This document shows, piece after piece, positions 35,587-42,638 of a DNA stretch of 42,638 nucleotides. Position 1 is the first letter of the stretch. Every line of letters begins with the position of its first letter. The position numbers and the translations under genes were made by a program. A model generated the notes under the pieces. It saw only the letters and a list, made by a program, of their open reading frames with translations. It did not search any database and was not told where the DNA came from. Origin of the DNA: Candidatus Woesearchaeota archaeon (GTDB taxonomy: Archaea > Nanobdellota > Nanobdellia > SCGC-AAA011-G17 > ARS1403); assembly GCA_016181275.1 (NCBI GenBank), contig JACOZQ010000025.1, positions 1-42,638 of the forward strand, in the 5' to 3' direction.

Positions 35587-36957
35587 ATGATTTATGATTT
35601 AGTTATTATTGGAGGCGGTAGTGCTGGGTTTAGCGCTTCTGGAACTGCTGCTAATAAATTCAACAAAAAAGTCTGCATTATTGAAAAAGGTCCTTTTGGC
35701 GGTCTATGTATTCTTCGTGGATGTATGCCAAGCAAGACTTTAATTTATTCTGCCAGAATTGCAGAGCTGATTAAGAAAGCGAAAGAGTTTGGAATTCATG
35801 TCAATCAAAACATTAAAGTTGATGCTAAGCACATTGTTGAAAGAAAAAATAAAATAATTAAAGGCTTCGCTGACTATAGATTGGAAGCTGTAAAGAAAAA
35901 CAAGAATATTGATCTTGTAAATGGAATGGCTCAATTTATTTCGAAAGATAAAATAAAAGTTGGAGAAAAAATAATCGAAGGAAAAAATTTTTTGGTATCA
36001 ACTGGGAGCAGAGTTTTCATTCCTGACGTTCCAGGATTAAAAGAAATTAAATATCTAACTAGTGATGAAGCTCTTGAGCTGAAAAAACTTCCAAAAAGCT
36101 TGATTGTTCTTGGAGGGGGACCTGTTACACTTGAGCTGGCATATTATTTCCATAATCTTGAAGTTGATGTCACAATCATTCAAAGAAGCAATCATGTGAT
36201 GAGCGACAATGATGAAGACATTGCCGACGTGATTGAAAAAAGCTTTAGGAAAAACGGAATCAAACTTTATACTGGAACTTCATTGAAAAAAATTTATGAA
36301 ATAAATAAAATTAAAATAGTTGAATTTGAGCAGAATAATAAAAATATCAAAGTAAAAGCAGAAGAAATATTGGTTGGGCTTGGAAGAATTCCTGATTTTA
36401 AAAATTTAAACTTGGAGAGAACCGGGATGAAATTAAATGATAAAAGATTGCCTATACTTAATGAGTATTTGCAGACTTCTATAAAAAATATTTATGTTGC
36501 AGGAGATGCCAGCAGAATTTTAGAGGTTGTTAACGTTGCTGTTGAACAAGGCAGAGTTATAGCCAATAACATTTTTGGAAAAAAAGAGAAGATTGATTAT
36601 CATAAATTTCCTGCCGCTGTCTTCACTCATCCTGAAGCTGCATGGATTGGAGTGACTGAGAAGGAAGCTAAAGGAAAAAATATGAATGTTGAAATTGCAA
36701 AACTTCCTTACGAAGATCTTGGGAAAGCTGTTTGTTTGGGAGAAACTGATGGATTTATTAAAATGATTATAGATAAGAAGAGTAAAATAATTTTGGGTGT
36801 TGCCATTGTAGGTCACTTAGCCAGCGACATAATCCATGAAGCAGTTCCTTTGCTCTATAATAAAAATACAATTTATGACCTTACAAAAATGCAGCACATT
36901 CATCCTACATTTGGAGAAATTTACAGCTACTTGGTTGAGGATTGTTGTAATCTGTGA
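35587..36957 (+). CDS. Dihydrolipoamide dehydrogenase / mercuric reductase-like flavoprotein disulfide reductase
   Basis: LVIIGGGSAGFSASGTAA, FGGLCILRGCMPSKTL, IYVAGDASR. Start set at MIYDLVIIGG. Confidence 0.92.
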   Translation: MIYDLVIIGGGSAGFSASGTAANKFNKKVCIIEKGPFGGLCILRGCMPSKTLIYSARIAELIKKAKEFGIHVNQNIKVDAKHIVERKNKIIKGFADYRLEAVKKNKNIDLVNGMAQFISKDKIKVGEKIIEGKNFLVSTGSRVFIPDVPGLKEIKYLTSDEALELKKLPKSLIVLGGGPVTLELAYYFHNLEVDVTIIQRSNHVMSDNDEDIADVIEKSFRKNGIKLYTGTSLKKIYEINKIKIVEFEQNNKNIKVKAEEILVGLGRIPDFKNLNLERTGMKLNDKRLPILNEYLQTSIKNIYVAGDASRILEVVNVAVEQGRVIANNIFGKKEKIDYHKFPAAVFTHPEAAWIGVTEKEAKGKNMNVEIAKLPYEDLGKAVCLGETDGFIKMIIDKKSKIILGVAIVGHLASDIIHEAVPLLYNKNTIYDLTKMQHIHPTFGEIYSYLVEDCCNL

Positions 36958-36994
36958 AGATAAGTTTTTAAACTTTTATCTAATAAAAATTAAT

Positions 36995-37909
36995 ATGGTT
37001 TCGAAAGAAGATTTAAATTATATTGATAGAGAAAATGATTCTAGGAAATATGGGATAAAAAGATTTGCAAGACTAAAAACTTTATATCAAAATCCTAATT
37101 ATCGAAATTTTACTATAAAAAGCCCTGAGAAAGTAAAAAACATTTATGGTGGTGATGTGATTTGGGTTGACTCTCCTGAAAAAGACAGGGCAAGCGTTGG
37201 ATTAATTTATGTTCAGACATTGGATGGAAGAGCTGCATTTCCTGCTCCCTGGGAAGCTAAAGGCGGGCTTACTGACTGGTATCATTTTAGAGAAATTTTA
37301 AGATTTGGAATTGATGCTGTTGGAGCTGCAAGGAACATGAGAAGAGGAAACAATAATGAAAGGCCTTTGTTATTATCTTTTTATGATCCTGAATTAGTAA
37401 AATATAGAACTAATGAATTACAAAAAGGAAGGCATCCGCTCGGAGTTATTATAACTGGATCAGGAAACATTGATAATGGAATTGATCATCTTGCATTCAG
37501 GTATGAAGGAAAATCTGTAATATTTACATCAAAAGACGGCTTAAAAAATCTTGAAAGCGTTGTCAAGGGAAATTCATCAATGTCTGTTGAGGTAATAGGT
37601 AAAAGCCCTAGAGAACTTGACATGAAAGAGATGCTTAGAATATTAAAATCAAAATATAAAGTTGAAAGATTTTTAGCCCTCGGCGGACCTGGATTTTCAA
37701 CTGATCTTATTAAGCAAGATTGCGTCGATAATTATTTTATTAATATTGCTCCAACATTGTCGGGAGATAATAGAATTAAATCTTTTTTTTCAGCAGAAGA
37801 AAGCCTTCCGAGATTAGTTGACCTGGAACTTGTGAGCTTAAAAATATCAAAAGAGAACACCGGAGAAGGTGGATTTACATTATATCCTCATTATATTCCT
37901 AAAAGATAA
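36995..37909 (+). CDS. RibD C-terminal/DHFR-like reductase domain protein
   Basis: QTLDGRAA, ILRFGIDAVGAARNMRRG, HPLGVIITGSGNID, FLALGGPGFSTDLI. Start set at ATG 36995 rather than track start 36836. Confidence 0.75.
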   Translation: MVSKEDLNYIDRENDSRKYGIKRFARLKTLYQNPNYRNFTIKSPEKVKNIYGGDVIWVDSPEKDRASVGLIYVQTLDGRAAFPAPWEAKGGLTDWYHFREILRFGIDAVGAARNMRRGNNNERPLLLSFYDPELVKYRTNELQKGRHPLGVIITGSGNIDNGIDHLAFRYEGKSVIFTSKDGLKNLESVVKGNSSMSVEVIGKSPRELDMKEMLRILKSKYKVERFLALGGPGFSTDLIKQDCVDNYFINIAPTLSGDNRIKSFFSAEESLPRLVDLELVSLKISKENTGEGGFTLYPHYIPKR

Positions 37910-39019
37910 TTAGAATTTAACAGCACAAACATCGCACTTACTTAAAACGCGTTTTTGCGCTATCTCCATTGCTGCTGCTCTTGGATGTATTTTATTTTTC
38001 TTTGCTGAGCTCAAAACTAAATCTGTATTTTTTTTAATTTTTTCTTCAACAAGCTTGAACATTCTCTTTTCATCGCCACCAATATATTCGACATAACTGC
38101 TAATGACACCGCCTGCATTAGCAACAAAATCTGGCACCACTAAAATATTTTTTTTATGCAGCATGATTTCTACTTGCTCAGTCATAGGAATGTTTGAACC
38201 CTCAACAATTAATTTTGCCTTTACTTTGTCTACATCTCCAGGCCTTATTAAATCAGGTATTGCTGCCGTAATCAGGATGTCTGCTTTTACGCCGATGATA
38301 TTGTGGCAGCTCCCTGCTGTTCCAGGATAATTTATAACAGAGCCGGTTTCTTCTTTTATTTTCATTAATTTTTCATAATCCATTCCCCTTTCTAAAAAAA
38401 TACATCCTTGAGAATCTGAAACCGCCACTAATTTAGCTCCTGCTTCTGTCATGAATTTAGCTGCAAATGTTCCAACGTTTCCAAAACCTTCAACGGCAAA
38501 AGTAGCTCCTTTAACATTTTTCTTCATATGCTTTAATGCTACAAAGGTTGCATGTGTTACTCCAAAACCTGTGCTGCCGAGCTCGTGAGGAATGCCGCCC
38601 ATTTTTTTTGGCTTGCCTGTGCATGATTTTTTGTTTCCATTAGCTTTTGCAAACCATTCCATCTCCTGCTCTGCTGTATTTATATCCGGAGCTGCAACAT
38701 ACAAATTAGGACAGATAATTTTCAAAGCCTTTGCAAATGCTTCTATGATTTCTTTTTTCTTTTCTGGCGAGAATTCTTTTGGATTTGCAATTATTCCCGA
38801 TTTTCCTCCGCCAAACGGCAAACCAGCTAGTGCATTTTTCCACGTCATTGTCCTGGCTAGTTTAGCAACTTCATCCATAGAAACTGTTGGCGTCATTCTA
38901 ATCCCGCCTTTAGCAGGACCTAATGCCATATTATCAAGAATTGCATATCCTTTCATTCCAACTTTCGGATTATAGACTTCTATAATTTTTTCCGGCCCAA
39001 ATGCATCAAATTCAACCAC
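37910..39019 (-). CDS. Glu/Leu/Phe/Val dehydrogenase (glutamate dehydrogenase-like)
   Basis: GPAKGGIRMTP, MTWKNALAGLPFGGGKSGI, APDINTAEQEMEWFA, FAVEGFGNVGTFAA; GTG start with GAGGTGAACA SD. Confidence 0.93.
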   Translation of the reverse strand: MVEFDAFGPEKIIEVYNPKVGMKGYAILDNMALGPAKGGIRMTPTVSMDEVAKLARTMTWKNALAGLPFGGGKSGIIANPKEFSPEKKKEIIEAFAKALKIICPNLYVAAPDINTAEQEMEWFAKANGNKKSCTGKPKKMGGIPHELGSTGFGVTHATFVALKHMKKNVKGATFAVEGFGNVGTFAAKFMTEAGAKLVAVSDSQGCIFLERGMDYEKLMKIKEETGSVINYPGTAGSCHNIIGVKADILITAAIPDLIRPGDVDKVKAKLIVEGSNIPMTEQVEIMLHKKNILVVPDFVANAGGVISSYVEYIGGDEKRMFKLVEEKIKKNTDLVLSSAKKNKIHPRAAAMEIAQKRVLSKCDVCAVKF

Positions 39020-39423
39020 TGTTCACCTCTGTTTTCACCCGTGCTTACATTATTTTTCTTTCTTATTAAACTTTTTGTCAATATCCTATTAAGCTTTCTC
39101 CTATGTATTGCTGCTCCCTTATATCTTGATTCGTAAATATTTGAAAACAACTTATGGAAATTCTCTCCTTGCTTAATAGTGTGCGCTCCTATTATAGAAC
39201 CTAAAGCATAAAGCATAACACTAATTCCTACTATCGCATATATTGAAACAAAAATCTTTGTCGAATCCTTTGAAGGATATAGATCCCCGTAACCCACTGT
39301 TGTCAGAGTTATTGTTGAAAAATAAAAAGAATCAACATATGACCAGTTTTCGGAGTAATGAAGATAAAAAGTCCCTATCATTAGCAAGAGAACAATGATT
39401 GCAATAGTTATTTTTTCTCTCAT
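38980..39423 (-). CDS. Two-TM potassium channel-like protein
   Basis: DSFYFSTITLTTVGYGDLYP selectivity filter. Confidence 0.92.
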   Translation of the reverse strand: MREKITIAIIVLLLMIGTFYLHYSENWSYVDSFYFSTITLTTVGYGDLYPSKDSTKIFVSIYAIVGISVMLYALGSIIGAHTIKQGENFHKLFSNIYESRYKGAAIHRRKLNRILTKSLIRKKNNVSTGENRGEQWLNLMHLGRKKL

Positions 39424-39453
39424 ATAGATTTATCTTTTTTTAAAGATATAAAA

Positions 39454-39702
39454 TTATCTTTTAATTTCCAGCTTCTTTCTTAATTTTGACTCATCAAACC
39501 CCAAGATAAAATCGTCCCAATTACCATCAATTACTGTAACCGGAACTCCCTGCTGAGCTGTTTTTTCTATCATCATTTTTGCTGCTGCCCTATCTTGTAT
39601 AACATTATGCTCTATATAATTCACATTGTGTTTCTTGAAAAACTCTTTAGTGTGCTTGCAATGAATACACGTTGGCGTTGTGAAGATTTCAACTTTTGTC
39701 AT
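39454..39702 (-). CDS. Glutaredoxin/NrdH-like protein (CIHC)
   Basis: VEIFTTPTCIHCKHTKEFFKKH...QQGVPVTVIDGN. Confidence 0.92.
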   Translation of the reverse strand: MTKVEIFTTPTCIHCKHTKEFFKKHNVNYIEHNVIQDRAAAKMMIEKTAQQGVPVTVIDGNWDDFILGFDESKLRKKLEIKR

Positions 39703-39771
39703 TTTATCAACTCCTAATTTTGATTTTTGAAAATTCTCAGATTCTGGCGAGTTTATATATTTATTCTTTAG

Positions 39772-40809
39772 TTAAGCAAGATTTGTTCTCGGCGGATTTT
39801 TTAATAATTCATACAAGATTTTTATTATATCATTTATATCTCGCATATCTGCAATACCTATTGTTGAATGTATATTGCGAACTGCAACTCCAATTGCCGT
39901 CGATGGAGTGCCGCCTTTTGAGAGCATTATATTTGTTGCATCGGTTGTACCTCCAGAAGTAACCTCTTTCTGCAAGTTTATTTTTAATTTTTTGGCTATC
40001 TTTTCAATTTCATTGTTTAAATGCCTGTTTGCTATCATCTCTGCATCCTTTATAGTTATTACAGGACCAGCTCCGAGCATTCTTGTTGATCCGATTGCCC
40101 CGTCTTTTGCAGATACAACATCAACTGCTATTCCCCAATCAGGCTCGAGGTTATACACTGAAGTTTTTGCTCCATACAACCCTATTTCCTCCTGAACTGT
40201 AAAAATAAAATATATGTTTGCTTTTGATTTCTTTAATTTTCTTGCGAGCTCGACCAGCACATAACATCCAATTCGGTCATCCAAGGCTTTTCCGGAGATT
40301 ACATTATTGCTGCCTAAAATAGTAAGATGATGCAGAGGAACTATGTAATTACCAACTTCAATGCCTTTTTCCTTGCATTCTTTTTTTGTCAAACCAACAT
40401 CCACATATAATTCTGAAACAGGAGGGATCTCTTTTCTGTCCAAAGGCCTTCCGTCGTGAATTTCTTCAAAAGTAATAATCCCATGGCATATAACTTTATT
40501 CTTATTATTAAGAATATGAACTTTCTGACCTACTAATGCAATTGAGTCTATTCCTCCTATTTCGGAAATTTTCAAATAGCCATCATCGTCAACTTTATTG
40601 ACCATCAATCCGACTTCATCCATATGAGCTGCCAGTATTATTGTCTGCCCTTTTCCCTTTTTATGGCAGATTAAATTTCCAAAATTATCTATCTCAATTT
40701 TATTAATGTGACTTTTTATTGCTTTCTTTATAATGCCCCTTACATTTTCCTCATCACCACTAGGACTGACTGCATTAACTAATTTTGAAAGAAAATCTAT
40801 GCTTGACAT
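39772..40809 (-). CDS. M42-family aminopeptidase
   Basis: ILAAHMDEVGLMV, ALDDRIGCYVLVEL, FTVQEEIGLYGAKTS, SGGTTDATNI. Confidence 0.95.
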   Translation of the reverse strand: MSSIDFLSKLVNAVSPSGDEENVRGIIKKAIKSHINKIEIDNFGNLICHKKGKGQTIILAAHMDEVGLMVNKVDDDGYLKISEIGGIDSIALVGQKVHILNNKNKVICHGIITFEEIHDGRPLDRKEIPPVSELYVDVGLTKKECKEKGIEVGNYIVPLHHLTILGSNNVISGKALDDRIGCYVLVELARKLKKSKANIYFIFTVQEEIGLYGAKTSVYNLEPDWGIAVDVVSAKDGAIGSTRMLGAGPVITIKDAEMIANRHLNNEIEKIAKKLKINLQKEVTSGGTTDATNIMLSKGGTPSTAIGVAVRNIHSTIGIADMRDINDIIKILYELLKNPPRTNLA

Positions 40810-40863
40810 TCTAATTAAGTTTCACCTCTTTATTTTATATTACCCGTTTCTTTAATAATCTTT

Positions 40864-42012
40864 TTATTTTAAATATTTTTCAATCCTATCAAGAGCTTTT
40901 TTTATTAAAAATAATTTTGTTGCATATGAAAATCTAATAAATCCTTCTCCATGGTTTCCAAACTCTGTTCCAGGAACAACTGCTACTTTTGCCTTTTTCA
41001 ATAAATCCTGTGAGAAATCATAGCTGTTCTTTTTTGTAATGTGCCGGATATTGCTGAATGCATAGAAAGCCCCCTTCGGCATCTTTGTAATCAATCCAGT
41101 CTTATTCAATCTTTTTACCAGATATTTTCTTCTTCTGTCATATGCTCTAACCATTCTGTCAATATGCCTGTTAGGCAATGACAAAGCTTTGACTGCTACG
41201 AGCTGACCGAGATGAGGAGCTGAAATTGTCAAGAAGTGAGATGATTCCATCAATGGATCTGAAACCTTTTTCGGGACAACTGCATATCCAATTCTAAAAC
41301 CGCACATTGCATAGCTCTTTGAGAAAGTAAAAAGAGAGATAACATAATCCTTCATCCCATTTAATGATGCTATTGAAATATGCTTTTCATCATCATAAAT
41401 TAATCTCTCATAAGCTTCATCTGAATAAATGTAAATATTCTTGTTGCGTGCGATATCTGCTATTTCTTCTAATAATTTTTTAGAATAGACTTGGCCTGTC
41501 GGGTTTGAAGGAGAATTAATTATTATCCCTGCTGTTTTTTTATTTGCTAATTTTTTTATTTCATCAGGATCAGGCTGAAAATGATCTTTTTCTTTTAAAA
41601 AATAAGAAACTGGCTTTGCTCCCCCTAATTCAACTGCCGGATAATAAGCTAAATAACCAGGATTTGGTATGAGCACATTGTCAGCCGGATCTGTTGTAGT
41701 TATCAAAGATGCGAAAATTGCCTCCTGGCTTCCTGTTGTTACAATAATATTTTCTGTGTTTGTTGAAATTTTATTTTCTTTTTTTAACTTTTTACAAATA
41801 GCTTCTCTCAATTCTTTTAATCCTTGAGTCGGAGCATAATGCGATGTCTTATGGACAATGCTCGATGCATATCTCAGCAATGGAGATGGAGCTGAAAAGT
41901 CGGGCTCGCCCGCGCCCATTGAAATAATTGTCCTAGACTCATGCAAGATTCTCAATAATTCCGGCAAGGTATAATTAGGCAAATGCTTTTCCCTTTCAGA
42001 AACACCTCTCAT
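40864..42012 (-). CDS. Class I aminotransferase (aspartate aminotransferase family)
   Basis: ISMGAGEPDFSAP, NSPSNPTGQVYS, YSDEAYERLIYD, FSKSYAMCGFRIGYAV. Confidence 0.94.
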   Translation of the reverse strand: MRGVSEREKHLPNYTLPELLRILHESRTIISMGAGEPDFSAPSPLLRYASSIVHKTSHYAPTQGLKELREAICKKLKKENKISTNTENIIVTTGSQEAIFASLITTTDPADNVLIPNPGYLAYYPAVELGGAKPVSYFLKEKDHFQPDPDEIKKLANKKTAGIIINSPSNPTGQVYSKKLLEEIADIARNKNIYIYSDEAYERLIYDDEKHISIASLNGMKDYVISLFTFSKSYAMCGFRIGYAVVPKKVSDPLMESSHFLTISAPHLGQLVAVKALSLPNRHIDRMVRAYDRRRKYLVKRLNKTGLITKMPKGAFYAFSNIRHITKKNSYDFSQDLLKKAKVAVVPGTEFGNHGEGFIRFSYATKLFLIKKALDRIEKYLK

Positions 42013-42087
42013 AGCATTATCTTAGAAATTCTGATTTATATATCTTATTATATATAAAATTATAAACTTTGATGCAAGATAATTTTT

Positions 42088-42618
42088 ATGGCCATTGAGG
42101 TTGAAATAAGGAGCTTCATAACTGAGCAGAAATACAATGAACTGCTTAAATTCTTCAGCACAAATGGAAGATTTCAAAACGATGATTATCAAATAACATA
42201 TTATTTTGACTGCGAGCACGACTTAAGAATCCAAAAGAATAATTTTTACTCAAAGATATGGATGAAAAAAGGAAAGATACATGATGAAGCGAGAGAAGAA
42301 ATTGAGATTAAATTTGAAAAAGATGATTTTGAAAAACTTGAAAAGATATTTTCTGATCTTGGCTATAAGATAGGAGTTAAATGGTTTAGAAAAAGATATA
42401 ACTTTGAATGGCAATGGGTAAATGTTGCACTTGACTATACAAAAGGATACGGGCACATAATAGAGCTTGAAAAAATTTCTTCTGAAATTGAGAAAGATAA
42501 AACTTTGAATCTCCTGAAAGAAAGATTAAAAGAACTTGGAATTAAATTAACTTCAAGAGAGGAATTTGATGAAAAATATAAGCATTATAAAGAAAACTGG
42601 AAGGAACTGACTAAATAA
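42088..42618 (+). CDS. CYTH-domain protein (class IV adenylate cyclase/ThTPase-like)
   Basis: AIEVEIRSFI, RIQKNNFYSKIWMKKG, FEKLEKIFSDLGYKIGVKWFRKRYNFEW, VNVALDYTKGYGHIIELE. Confidence 0.88.
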   Translation: MAIEVEIRSFITEQKYNELLKFFSTNGRFQNDDYQITYYFDCEHDLRIQKNNFYSKIWMKKGKIHDEAREEIEIKFEKDDFEKLEKIFSDLGYKIGVKWFRKRYNFEWQWVNVALDYTKGYGHIIELEKISSEIEKDKTLNLLKERLKELGIKLTSREEFDEKYKHYKENWKELTK

Positions 42619-42638
42619 GTATTCTCGAGAACCTAAAA

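Noticed and set aside
38592-38975. 127-aa plus-strand ORF
   Set aside because: Antisense to the glutamate dehydrogenase-like gene, which has clear conserved motifs.
38980-39019. 40-nt overlap between the K+ channel and GDH genes as a special feature
   Set aside because: Both ends look plausible (GAGGTGAACA-GTG start for GDH); overlaps of this kind are common in compact genomes.

Overview
AT-rich archaeal window, most likely from a DPANN-type (Woesearchaeota/Pacearchaeota-like) genome. This placement is inferred from the archaeal-type PheT, a CpgS-like protein, GGAGGTGA ribosome-binding sites and small secreted proteins; no marker phylogeny was possible. Main content: a NYN-domain gene and a DUF1016 nuclease upstream of pheT; MazF-like and RelE-like toxin-antitoxin pairs; four tandem paralogous membrane-anchored secreted proteins; a large extracytoplasmic thiol/disulfide block (DsbA-like, two TlpA-like, DipZ-C-like, two CcdA-like, several Cys-rich proteins); a CARF-HTH-like regulator; nrdD/nrdG; an ornithine carbamoyltransferase / CpgS / carbamate kinase / aminotransferase cluster; SPFH hflK/hflC-like genes; and assorted metabolic enzymes. 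The most notable observations are: (1) a 53/54-nt direct duplication of the pheT 5' end bracketing a lone DUF1016 nuclease gene; (2) a CcdA-like protein whose normally N-terminal SPCVLP helix is at the C-terminus (apparent circular permutation), next to a TlpA-like partner with CPSS instead of CxxC; (3) a 40-aa ORF carrying the NrdD glycyl-radical motif, separate from the NrdD body; (4) a recurrent post-signal-anchor TG[NSA]x[VI] motif in seven secreted or anchored proteins; (5) several conserved genes with in-frame stops or frameshifts (cpgS, hflC, a zinc-ribbon gene, a PIN gene); (6) short ORFs missed by the ORF track. No tRNA, rRNA, CRISPR array or transposase was recognised.
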